A stretch of 28,891 nt of DNA, taken from Candidatus Bathyarchaeota archaeon (lineage in GTDB: Archaea > Thermoproteota > Bathyarchaeia > 40CM-2-53-6 > RBG-13-38-9). The stretch spans positions 5,579 to 34,469 of the forward strand of contig JAGTQO010000005.1 of the NCBI GenBank assembly GCA_018396565.1, given 5' to 3'. Below the pieces are notes generated by a model. That model searched no databases. It was not told the origin of the DNA and was given only the letters and a program-made list of their open reading frames with translations. Shown here piece after piece: positions 21,596 through 28,891 of this stretch (position 1 is its first letter; every line of letters begins with the position of its first letter). Both the position numbers and the translations under genes were made by a program.

Positions 21596-23185
21596 TTGAG
21601 AGTTCTTGTTGTTACGGGTCAGCTTGCTAAAGACATCGTGAGGGAGGTCTTGGAGGGAACAAGCCTGGAGTATGAGGTTTGTGACCTTCCGGTTCAAGTC
21701 GCATCCCTGATGTCTCCTACATACATCGCCTGGAAACTTCAGGGAAGGAGCCTATCGAAAGTAGACTGTATACTCATCCCAGGTTTGGTGAAGGGAGACG
21801 CGTCGAAGGTGACTGAGAAGACGGGTTTGAGATGTTGGAAGGGACCAAAAAACGCTGCCGACCTACCCCAAACCATCAACATGATCGGTAAGATAAGACT
21901 CTCAACAATTAGGCCTGCCGATGAGATACTCAGAAAAGTTACTAGGAGGGAGGTTGAGGCAACCCTCATTAGGATAGAGATGGAGGCTGAGATGAATGCC
22001 TGCGAGGAAAGCACATTGACAATAGGTGTGGGAGAGAGGAGTGTGAAGGTTGGTCCAGGCCTCCCAATGAGGGTTCTCGCTGAGATAGTGGATGCGCCAA
22101 CTTATCCTCCAGAGGAGGTTGTGGAGATCGCGAAACGCTTCGAAGATTCTGGAGCAGATATAATAGATGTTGGGATGGTTGCGGGTGGTGGGCATGAGGG
22201 GGAGGCTGCGAGGATAGTTAAAGTTTTGAGGGGCTCCATCTCGAAACCTGTGAGTATAGATACCGCAGATCCGAGTGAGATAGAGGCTGCTGTAGAAGCT
22301 GGTGCAGACCTGATCCTGAGCGTAAACGCTGAGAACATGTGTGAGTTATCTGAACATGTCAAGGAGACTCCTGTCGTCGTAACCTCATCTGGGAGGGGTG
22401 GCATACTCTCCCATGATCCATTCGCAAGGGTCGAGCAACTTGTTGAGAACATGAACATGGCCCGAAGCTTAGGCTTCAAGAAATTGATTGCAGACCCTAT
22501 ACTCGATCCGCCGCTTACGATGGGTACCGCAAAATCGCTCTCAGCCTATCTGAAGTATCGTGAGTTAGATCCCCGAACACCTATGCTCTTCGGTTCTGGA
22601 AACGTCACCGAACTATTGGACGGCGACAGTTATGGAGTAAACCTCCTCCTCGCATGCTTAGCATCTGAGGTTGGCGCCAACATCATTCTAACAACTGAGG
22701 CCAGTATCAAGACAAGGGGTTCGGTGAAGGAGGCGGTTACAGCTGCAAGGATGGTGGAGATTGCAAGATATAGGAAGACCCCGCCCAAGGATCTTGGTCT
22801 CAACCTGCTCAGGATGAAGGAGAAGACTTGGAGGGAGGAGCCTCACCGGGCACCTGGTGAGATGAAGCAGATTAAGGTGGAGAGTAGGAGGAGGAAGAAG
22901 ATAGGAGATCCAGGTGGCTCATTCAAAATATCTCTTGACCGCGAGAGGGGCCAGATAGTTATGCGACATTACCCATACGGCGCCGTTGAGCCTGACCTTT
23001 ACATTGAGGGCTCAGACCCTGAAGGCCTGATCGATACACTCATCGATAGTAGATTAGTGACCCGTCTTGAACACGCATTCTATCTCGGTAAGGAGCTTGA
23101 AAAGGCTAAGATAGCCCTGGAGACTGGTAAGTGTTATATTCAAGACTTCAAACTCGACTTCGGAGAATATATAGATCGAATTTGA
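21596..23185 (+). CDS. Dihydropteroate synthase-related protein (MJ0107-type)
   Basis: The protein has about 529 residues. An N-terminal region (MRVLVVTGQLAKDIV) precedes a DHPS-like TIM barrel at about 150-400: GADIIDVGMVAGGGHEG, KPVSIDTADPSEIEAAVEAG, and KKLIADPILDPPLTMG, with conserved Asp and Asn positions. A C-terminal domain of about 110 residues (DUF4346-like, FKISLDRERGQIVMRHY) follows. The TIGR00284-type family replaces bacterial FolP in methanopterin synthesis, coupling a pterin to the RFA-type amine. The TTG at 21596 has GGAGAGGTG 9 nt upstream; an upstream GTG at 21584 overlaps that ribosome-binding site. Confidence 0.92.
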   Translation: MRVLVVTGQLAKDIVREVLEGTSLEYEVCDLPVQVASLMSPTYIAWKLQGRSLSKVDCILIPGLVKGDASKVTEKTGLRCWKGPKNAADLPQTINMIGKIRLSTIRPADEILRKVTRREVEATLIRIEMEAEMNACEESTLTIGVGERSVKVGPGLPMRVLAEIVDAPTYPPEEVVEIAKRFEDSGADIIDVGMVAGGGHEGEAARIVKVLRGSISKPVSIDTADPSEIEAAVEAGADLILSVNAENMCELSEHVKETPVVVTSSGRGGILSHDPFARVEQLVENMNMARSLGFKKLIADPILDPPLTMGTAKSLSAYLKYRELDPRTPMLFGSGNVTELLDGDSYGVNLLLACLASEVGANIILTTEASIKTRGSVKEAVTAARMVEIARYRKTPPKDLGLNLLRMKEKTWREEPHRAPGEMKQIKVESRRRKKIGDPGGSFKISLDRERGQIVMRHYPYGAVEPDLYIEGSDPEGLIDTLIDSRLVTRLEHAFYLGKELEKAKIALETGKCYIQDFKLDFGEYIDRI

Positions 23186-23234
23186 TGAAAATACATTTAA
23201 ACATTGGACGGTAAGATTTGCGGGTTGACTTCAG

Positions 23235-23984
23235 ATGGGGCTTAAGACCTTTAAGACGAAGACCTTGATGTTGACAGCTACCTTGGCCGCTGTTTACGCG
23301 GTGTTGAGAATAATTCCAACATTCCCCATGATCGGTGTTCCAGGGGCTCGTTTCTCAGCATCCGACTTCGTAGCCTCCCTATACGGGATCCTACTGGGCC
23401 CATACACAAGCATACCATGCATAGTCGTTGGGACATTCATAGGATATTTTGCAGGCAGGCCACCTGTATTCTACGGTCTAGACTTTACACCCGCCGCCTT
23501 GAACAGCCTCATCGTCGGCCTCCTCACAAGAAAGTTGAGACTCCATGCGTCAACCCTATACCTGCTCTTAATGATCCTGTTCGCTGTACACCCATACACC
23601 TTACTCACGGTGAACGTTTCGGCATCTACCGGTCTTGGCCTCCCATTCCCATTCTTCTGGTTGCATCTGGTGGGTTTGATCATCTTGTCCACGCCGGTTG
23701 GGAGTTACGCTGTGAGGAACCTCTTCAACCGCAGAGTAGGTTATGCAGCCTTGTCTTTCTCTGTGATATCTTTGGTTGGAACCTTGGCTCAACACTTGAC
23801 CGGAAGCATACTTTACGCGTCGATAATTCTCCCCCTCCTTTCCGAGTCTGCAAGAGTCAACGCTTGGACCATAGTCTTCTGGCTCTACCCTTTCGAGAGG
23901 CTGGTCATAGTTGTTACCTCAACTATCATCGGCGTACCGGTTGTCAGGGCTTTAACTTTCAGACTGAGGCTTGATCAGGAGTAG
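23235..23984 (+). CDS. ECF-type S-component-like membrane protein
   Basis: The 249-residue protein has about seven membrane segments. The N-terminal part (ATLAAVYAVLRIIPTFPMIG, then GARFSASDFVASLYGILLGP) matches the S-component layout, with a helix 1 ending in a short loop and a re-entrant GxxxFxxSDxVA-like stretch. It follows the methanopterin genes by 50 nt, but a TATA-like ACATTTAAACA in the gap may give it its own promoter. It could import a cofactor precursor, but the substrate is not predictable. Distinct from the S-like protein at 5284-6099. Confidence 0.7.
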   Translation: MGLKTFKTKTLMLTATLAAVYAVLRIIPTFPMIGVPGARFSASDFVASLYGILLGPYTSIPCIVVGTFIGYFAGRPPVFYGLDFTPAALNSLIVGLLTRKLRLHASTLYLLLMILFAVHPYTLLTVNVSASTGLGLPFPFFWLHLVGLIILSTPVGSYAVRNLFNRRVGYAALSFSVISLVGTLAQHLTGSILYASIILPLLSESARVNAWTIVFWLYPFERLVIVVTSTIIGVPVVRALTFRLRLDQE

Positions 23985-24003
23985 GTGTTCAAACTTGGAA
24001 GAG

Positions 24004-25215
24004 TTAACCCTTCTCTATATCTTTCTTCATCTTCAAATATTCTTCTCTCGATATCTCTCCCCTACTATATCTGAGCTTCAGATTCTCCAGAGCCTGCTCT
24101 GTAGTGGCCCCTCCTGGAATCTTCAGGGTTCTCCTAACTATTAGAATGGCAAGTACGCATGCCACAGCTATCACTGATATGATGGTCGCTATCCATATGT
24201 AGGCTGTTGTATAATCTCCCCTCCAGTCAGCAGATACAGTCAATGGGCTGTTGACCGTGACCTTCGCTGTTGGGCTGTTCTGAGGTTCAGCTGGGCCGAT
24301 CCAACCTGCAAAGACATGTTTTGCACCCAAGGCCCCCCACAATCCTGGCATAGATAATTCAGGTGTCACCGAGATCGTTGCTGTGGCATCCTTATCGTAC
24401 CAGCCTGAGCCTTGTGGTTGACCGAGCTCAGACCTAACCTCCAAATAGTATTGTGTCTTATAGACTGCTGTTACTTTATGCGGCATATTCATGGTCAATG
24501 TTAAGGTGCTGCTGCCTACCTCTGAACCGTCTACATTCCAAGCTTTGAATACATTCCTTTCAACACTCGACTTCTCAATCCTCTCAGGGGTAGTTAAGAC
24601 TATGAGTGTATCCCTCGCCTTCCAACCTGACTTCTCGACTGAGTAACCGTGAGGATTCTCAACAGTCAGCATGTACTCAGGTTCATAGGTGAATGTGTGG
24701 CCGGCGTCGAGTTTCGGCTTGACGTAGGGGTCTGGATAGTAGTATGGGTAGTAATAGAAGCTTGGATAACTGTAATAGTAATATACTGTGCCTGATGTGT
24801 AGTTTATCTTGTAGACTACTGGGTATGGGTGGTATGGGTAGTAGGGGTATGGCACCTCCCTGATCTTGTCCAAGGTCCAAGATGCCTCCTTACAGTAGTA
24901 TCTCACGCCGGCGGCTCCGGATATGTAGTTTTCAACCTCGAATGTATGTGGAACCGTGGCTGGGACCTCGAATTCTTTCGTTGAGCCTCCAGATATGGTT
25001 CCGACTGCGTTGCCGTCGATCTTCACTGTCGCCGCTGACTCTGACGGTATCCCTGAAACAGTGATCTTCACCGAGTATTGGGCTGTACGTAGAGAGTAGG
25101 GGTAGTACCATGCAACCCAATTGTAGGTTTGGGCCTCAACACTGCCGATCGGACTCTGCCGAAACATGATGAGTGTTATTGTAATGATCAAACCTACCAA
25201 AATACTTGCACGCAT
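24004..25215 (-). CDS. Tyr-rich surface protein with one membrane helix and C-terminal SHOCT-like domain
   Basis: The protein has about 403 residues. A signal sequence (to about residue 28) is followed by beta-rich domains. An extraordinary Tyr/Pro stretch (residues about 120-165) contains PYPYYPYHPYP, YYYYSYPSFYYYPYYY and DPYV. Two repeats resembling internalin-B-type folds (YMLTVENPHGYSVEKSGW..., YYLEVRSELGQPQGSGWYDKDA...) follow, then a membrane helix (about 340-365). The cytoplasmic end LENLKLRYSRGEISREEYLKMKKDIEKG is a SHOCT-type short C-terminal domain. I use ATG 25215; TTG 25224 would add three residues. A TATA box lies at 25261-25270. It is probably a cell-envelope protein. Confidence 0.8.
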   Translation of the reverse strand: MRASILVGLIITITLIMFRQSPIGSVEAQTYNWVAWYYPYSLRTAQYSVKITVSGIPSESAATVKIDGNAVGTISGGSTKEFEVPATVPHTFEVENYISGAAGVRYYCKEASWTLDKIREVPYPYYPYHPYPVVYKINYTSGTVYYYYSYPSFYYYPYYYPDPYVKPKLDAGHTFTYEPEYMLTVENPHGYSVEKSGWKARDTLIVLTTPERIEKSSVERNVFKAWNVDGSEVGSSTLTLTMNMPHKVTAVYKTQYYLEVRSELGQPQGSGWYDKDATATISVTPELSMPGLWGALGAKHVFAGWIGPAEPQNSPTAKVTVNSPLTVSADWRGDYTTAYIWIATIISVIAVACVLAILIVRRTLKIPGGATTEQALENLKLRYSRGEISREEYLKMKKDIEKG

Positions 25216-25260
25216 AGTTCTCAAGAATATTCACTTCTTCACTCATTGTTTCGTCGCTGA

Positions 25261-25270
25261 ATTATTTAAA
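25261..25270 (-). promoter_or_regulatory. TATA box of the Tyr-rich surface protein gene
   Basis: The minus strand reads TTTAAATAAT, about 45 nt before the ATG at 25215. Confidence 0.4.
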
Positions 25271-25349
25271 CATGTTTCAAAATTAATGTTTATAACAAAA
25301 AAATGGGGGGTTGATAAAAACGGTTGATTTTCAATTATTTGCTTATTCT

Positions 25350-27017
25350 CTAGTCGAATTCTGATGTTGACTCCTTCTCCTCCTCGGCTCCGGGCGTCTT
25401 CGGTGGCTTAGACTCCTCCTTCGGTTTTCCAGCTGCGATGACGTCGTCTATCTTCAGGATCATTGAGGCTGCTTCACTTGCTGACTTGACTACTTGCCTC
25501 TTCACCGCCAAGGGTTCGTAGATCTTCAGCTTCGACATGTCGTCGACCTTGCCTTCGAAGACGTTGACTCCAGCCCACTTCTCGCCCTTCTCATGTCTGG
25601 ACCTCAACTCGACCAGGATGTCGATGGGGTCCATTCCAGCGTTCTCAGCCAGAGTCATAGGTACGACTTCTAAGGCTTCGGCGTAGCTTATTGCCGCGAG
25701 CTGTTCTTTCCCAGTCAGCTTCTCAGCCCACCTCTTCAGTTGTGAGGCGACCTCTGTCTCCGGAGCTCCTCCGCCGGCGACTATGGCTGGCTCCCTAACA
25801 ACGTCTCTGACGACGCATAGGGCGTCGTGTAGGGACCTCTCAGCCTCGTTTACTATTCTCTCTGTTCCACCCCTGATCAGTATGGAGACAGCTTTGGGGT
25901 TTACGCATCCCTCGATGAAGGTCATCTTGTCGTCCGATATCTTCCTCTCCTCGAAGAGATCCGCTGAACCCAGATATTCAGGTTTGAGGTCATCTATGTT
26001 CGTCACAATCTTCGCCCCTGTTGCCTTGGCGAGCTTCTCCATATCCTTCTCACTCACCCTTCTGACGGCCGCTATCCCTTCTTTCGCTAGGAAGTGTTGG
26101 GCTACGTCGTCTATTCCTTTCTGGCATAGTAGGACGTTTGCTCCTGCAGCCTTAACCTTCTCAACCATACCTCTGAGGATCCTCTCCTCCTCATCTAGGA
26201 AGGCCTTCATCTGTTCCGGTCTCTGGATGTTTATCTTCGCGTCAAACTCTGTCTTCTCAACTTCGAGTGGACAGTTGAGTAGAGCTATCTTCGGGTTCTT
26301 TATGCTCTTCGGCATCCCTGAATGGACTATCTCCTTATCTATGACGACTCCCTTTATGAGTCTGGTGTCTGTCAGGGAGCCCCCAGCCTTCTTCTCAACC
26401 TTTACATCGTCGACGTCGACCCTCCAACCTTCAGGTGTCTTCTCTGCCACTTGGAGTATGGCGTCGACAGCTATATCGGCCATGTAGTCTGAATACTCGG
26501 AGACGAGTTTGCTTCCCAGCGATGTTACTGCAACATCCTTCAAATATTTCCTGTCATCTGGAGCCACCTTCATAGCTATTTTGTCCAGAATCTCTAGGGC
26601 CTTCTCAGTAGCCTGCCTGTAACCGTCGACGATCACTGTTGGGCGGACATCCTTGTCTATGAGCTCCTCAGCCTTTGTCAACAGTTCAGATGCGAGGACT
26701 ACTGCTGTCGTTGTTCCGTCTCCAACTTCTTGGTCTTGGGCTTTGGAGACTTCAACCATCATCTTCGCCGCTGGGTTCTGGACATCCATCTCCTTCAGGA
26801 TGGTTGCTCCGTCGTTTGTTATTGTTACGTCCCCGAAGCTTGCAACTAGCATCTTATCCATGCCCTTCGGGCCTAGGGATGTTCTGACACATTCAGCGAC
26901 AACTCTGGCCGCCTGTATGTTGGCTCTCTGAGCCTCTCTGCCTACGCTTCTCGTTGTTCCTTCCTTTAGTATGAGGACCGGTTGCCCGGCGATCCTTGCA
27001 GGTATTGCTTCAGCCAT
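25350..27017 (-). CDS. thsB: Thermosome subunit (group II chaperonin), second gene
   Basis: The 555-residue protein carries TSLGPKGMDKML (residues 46-57), TNDGATIL (67-74), the GDGTTT ATP-binding motif (99-104) and GGGAPE (near 410). It is a subunit of the double-ring group II chaperonin that folds proteins with prefoldin. I choose ATG 27017 because GGAGGTGA lies 8 nt upstream; two other in-frame ATG/GTG codons lie on top of or next to that site. The ribosome-binding site overlaps the stop region of the first thermosome gene, so the two are cotranscribed. The C-terminal tail is acidic (AEEEKESTSEFD) instead of Gly/Met-rich. The alpha/beta naming is arbitrary. Confidence 0.97.
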   Translation of the reverse strand: MAEAIPARIAGQPVLILKEGTTRSVGREAQRANIQAARVVAECVRTSLGPKGMDKMLVASFGDVTITNDGATILKEMDVQNPAAKMMVEVSKAQDQEVGDGTTTAVVLASELLTKAEELIDKDVRPTVIVDGYRQATEKALEILDKIAMKVAPDDRKYLKDVAVTSLGSKLVSEYSDYMADIAVDAILQVAEKTPEGWRVDVDDVKVEKKAGGSLTDTRLIKGVVIDKEIVHSGMPKSIKNPKIALLNCPLEVEKTEFDAKINIQRPEQMKAFLDEEERILRGMVEKVKAAGANVLLCQKGIDDVAQHFLAKEGIAAVRRVSEKDMEKLAKATGAKIVTNIDDLKPEYLGSADLFEERKISDDKMTFIEGCVNPKAVSILIRGGTERIVNEAERSLHDALCVVRDVVREPAIVAGGGAPETEVASQLKRWAEKLTGKEQLAAISYAEALEVVPMTLAENAGMDPIDILVELRSRHEKGEKWAGVNVFEGKVDDMSKLKIYEPLAVKRQVVKSASEAASMILKIDDVIAAGKPKEESKPPKTPGAEEEKESTSEFD

Positions 27018-27032
27018 TCTCATTCTCACCTC

Positions 27033-28673
27033 CTAATATGGCGGTGGCGTTGCTCCTTCCCCGCCACCTTTGGATGGCGGTGTTGGAGGAGGCTTCGCCG
27101 CCGCTATAACGTCGTCTATTCTTAGAATCATGGATGCGGCTTCCATAGCCGACTTTATAGCCTGCTCCTTTACCCTGATAGGCTCTATCACCCCTGCTGC
27201 GAGCATGTCCTTTGTCTTACCTGAGTATACGTCAACTCCGACTGAGAAGCCTTCGGGTTCTGTATGTGCCGCCCTCAAGGCTACCATTATGTCTACTGGG
27301 TCTAGACCAGCGTTCTCAGCGAGATATTTTGGTATGCTCTCCACTGCTTCGGCGAACTTCTCTATAGCCAACTGCTCCCTGCCTCCTATGCTCGAACCGT
27401 ATTCTTTCAGTCTCTTTGCAACCTCGACTTCAGCGGCTCCTCCACCGGGGACGATTCTGTTCTTGCTAACCAGATCTGCTATGACATGTAGGGCGTCTTT
27501 CAATGCTCTCTCAGCCTCATCGACAGACCTTTCGAGCCCTGCCCTTATGAGTATGCTCACGGCTCTGGGGTTCTTGCAGTCTTCTATGAAGACCATTCTG
27601 TCCTCTCCCAGCCTCCTCTCCTCAGCCAGACCTGCTGTTCCAAGCTCTTTCTCAGTCAGGCCTTCGATGTTCGTCACAATCTTCGCCCCTGTCGCCCTTG
27701 CGAGCTTCTCCATATCAGACTCCTTTATCCTCCTCACAGCCATTATCCCTTCTTTCGCTAGGAAGTGTTGGGCTACGTCGTCTATTCCTTTCTGGCATAG
27801 TAGGACGTTTGCTCCTGCAGCCTTAACCTTCTCAACCATACCTCTGAGGATGTTGGCCTCCTCATCTAGGAAGGCCTTCATCTGTTCTGGGTCGCTTATT
27901 CTGATCTCGGCGCTGAACTCTGTCTTCTCAACTTCGAGTGGACAGTTGAGTAGAGCTATCTTCGGGTTCTTTATGCTCTTCGGCATCCCTGGGTGGACGA
28001 CTTCCTTGTCTATGATTACACCCTTGATAAGTTGGGTGTCTAGGACGCTCTTCCCTATCTTCTTTACGAGTTGAACATTGTCTACATCTGCTACTAGTCT
28101 GTCGCCTCTCTGCTCTATGATCTGTTTTACGGCGTCTACAGCTATCTCGGCGAGATGGTCTCTGGCTCCTCCAACGTTCTTGCTGTGCAGGGCTGTCATA
28201 GCTGCCTTCTTCAGGGTTTCCCTATCGTCTAGACTTACTGGCTGAGATATGCTCTCCAGAATCTTTGCAGCCTCGTCTGCCGCTTTCTTGTAGCCTGAGA
28301 CTATCGTCGTCACATGGATGTTGTTGTCGATGAGTTCTTCGGCTCCTTTGAGGAGTTCACCTGCCATAACCACTGCTGTCGTTGTTCCGTCTCCAACCTC
28401 ATCGTCTTGGGTCTTAGCAACCTCAACCATCATCTTCGCCGCTGGGTTCTGGACATCTATCTCATCCAGGATTGTTGCTCCATCATTGGTTATGGTTACG
28501 TCGCCTAGGCTGTCGACGAGCATCTTATCCATTCCTCTAGGTCCTAAGGTCGACTTCACAACTTCAGCGATGATCTTCGCCGCCATTATGTTTGACCTCT
28601 GCGCCTCCCTCCCTCTGCTTCTTGTGGCTCCCTCCTTCAGAATGAGTACAGGCTGTCCCGTTAAATATGCCAT
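27033..28673 (-). CDS. thsA: Thermosome subunit (group II chaperonin), first gene
   Basis: The 546-residue protein carries TLGPRGMDKM (42-51), NDGAT (63-67), GDGTTT (94-99) and VPGGGAAEVE near 405. The ATG at 28673 has GGTGA 8 nt upstream and a TATA box at 28734-28746. Its stop is within 20 nt of the next subunit's start. It is close in sequence to the second subunit, and some DNA blocks are identical, the longest 108 nt. The tail is Gly/Pro-rich (TPPSKGGGEGATPPPY) and differs from the partner's acidic tail. Two subunits imply an alternating hetero-oligomeric ring. Confidence 0.97.
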   Translation of the reverse strand: MAYLTGQPVLILKEGATRSRGREAQRSNIMAAKIIAEVVKSTLGPRGMDKMLVDSLGDVTITNDGATILDEIDVQNPAAKMMVEVAKTQDDEVGDGTTTAVVMAGELLKGAEELIDNNIHVTTIVSGYKKAADEAAKILESISQPVSLDDRETLKKAAMTALHSKNVGGARDHLAEIAVDAVKQIIEQRGDRLVADVDNVQLVKKIGKSVLDTQLIKGVIIDKEVVHPGMPKSIKNPKIALLNCPLEVEKTEFSAEIRISDPEQMKAFLDEEANILRGMVEKVKAAGANVLLCQKGIDDVAQHFLAKEGIMAVRRIKESDMEKLARATGAKIVTNIEGLTEKELGTAGLAEERRLGEDRMVFIEDCKNPRAVSILIRAGLERSVDEAERALKDALHVIADLVSKNRIVPGGGAAEVEVAKRLKEYGSSIGGREQLAIEKFAEAVESIPKYLAENAGLDPVDIMVALRAAHTEPEGFSVGVDVYSGKTKDMLAAGVIEPIRVKEQAIKSAMEAASMILRIDDVIAAAKPPPTPPSKGGGEGATPPPY

Positions 28674-28733
28674 GTTTTTCTCACCTTTCCGATGTTGATT
28701 TTTATTGTCGAGTTTTTGTTACCATAAGTAACA

Positions 28734-28746
28734 ATTATATAAACTT
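28734..28746 (-). promoter_or_regulatory. TATA box of the thermosome operon
   Basis: The minus strand reads AAGTTTATATAAT, predicting transcription start near 28714 and a leader of about 40 nt that holds the GGTGA ribosome-binding site. Confidence 0.5.
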
Positions 28747-28822
28747 TACTTGACCATCCGAAATATCAGAATCTCCTGTAGTGCCGTTTAAAGAGTAGAG
28801 TAAGACGATGAAGAAAAACGCC

Positions 28823-28891
28823 TTAGATATTTGGCTGGACCTCTAACCCAACGTAGCCTGCAACATCCTTAGCCCTCCTCTCACCATAAAT
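28823..28891 (-). CDS. Possible 3' end of a gene running off the window
   Basis: The last 69 nt read on the minus strand as IYGERRAKDVAGYVGLEV then QPNI and a TAA stop. The residue mix looks like real protein. The rest lies outside the window, so no family can be named and the call rests on composition alone. Confidence 0.35.
   Translation of the reverse strand: MYGERRAKDVAGYVGLEVQPNI

Noticed and set aside
27070..28074. Long plus-strand ORF of 334 codons, and a similar one at 25783-26487
   Set aside because: Both lie antisense to the thermosome genes, are Ser/Ala-rich as expected of mirror frames, and repeat the same antisense peptide because the two thermosome genes are paralogous.
1..28891. 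CRISPR arrays, transposons, rRNA genes, integrases
   Set aside because: No regularly spaced repeats, terminal inverted repeats with transposase, rRNA core sequences or integrase motifs were seen anywhere in the window.

Overview
The window is archaeal chromosome. It carries archaeal ribosomal proteins (S17e, L38e, LX/eL20, L35Ae/eL33), a histone, Alba, aIF6, prefoldin alpha, FtsY, two thermosome subunits, tRNA genes full of introns, and TATA-box promoters with short or absent leaders. L38e, histone, Alba and a tetrahydromethanopterin (H4MPT) gene set together fit the Thermoproteota side of the archaea; a Bathyarchaeia-like lineage is my best guess. That placement is inference, because no 16S gene or database search was available.

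Layout. 1-4.3 kb: a DUF350-like membrane protein, a surface protein with a cytoplasmic zinc ribbon, and a HerA/FtsK-like ATPase whose single reading frame is broken into two ORFs. 4.3-6.4 kb: a structured non-coding stretch, tRNA-Leu, a small winged-helix protein, an ECF-type membrane protein and tRNA-Glu. 6.4-8.8 kb: an information-processing cluster (histone, a small orphan, S17e, Alba, a helical protein, a MoaD/SAMP-like protein, L38e). 8.8-10.9 kb: an MFS permease, then divergent tRNA-Met and tRNA-Asn. 10.85-12.66 kb: an apparent small integrated element, bounded by tRNA-Asn and a 30-bp copy of the tRNA 3' end, with two overlapping unrecognised genes. 12.9-14.3 kb: a frameshifted surface protein. 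14.4-23.2 kb: a long plus-strand run with a GNAT acetyltransferase, a conserved unknown, a SIS-domain protein, the translation/targeting operon aIF6-LX-prefoldin alpha-FtsY, L35Ae with an unusual N-terminal extension, and a three-gene H4MPT set (DUF447, beta-RFAP synthase, DHPS-related protein). 23.2-25.2 kb: an ECF S-like protein and a Tyr-rich surface protein. 25.3-28.7 kb: two tandem thermosome genes with blocks of identical DNA that point to gene conversion.

The most striking signal is in the tRNAs. All four appear to be interrupted, with about ten predicted introns in total. Several sit at non-canonical sites (T-loop, D-arm, between positions 8 and 9, inside the anticodon stem) and some are only 12-13 nt. 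In every case, removing the proposed introns leaves a tRNA of normal length with a canonical anticodon loop. The second notable item is the tRNA-Asn-bounded element with its two novel ORFs. I found no CRISPR array, transposase or recognisable integrase.
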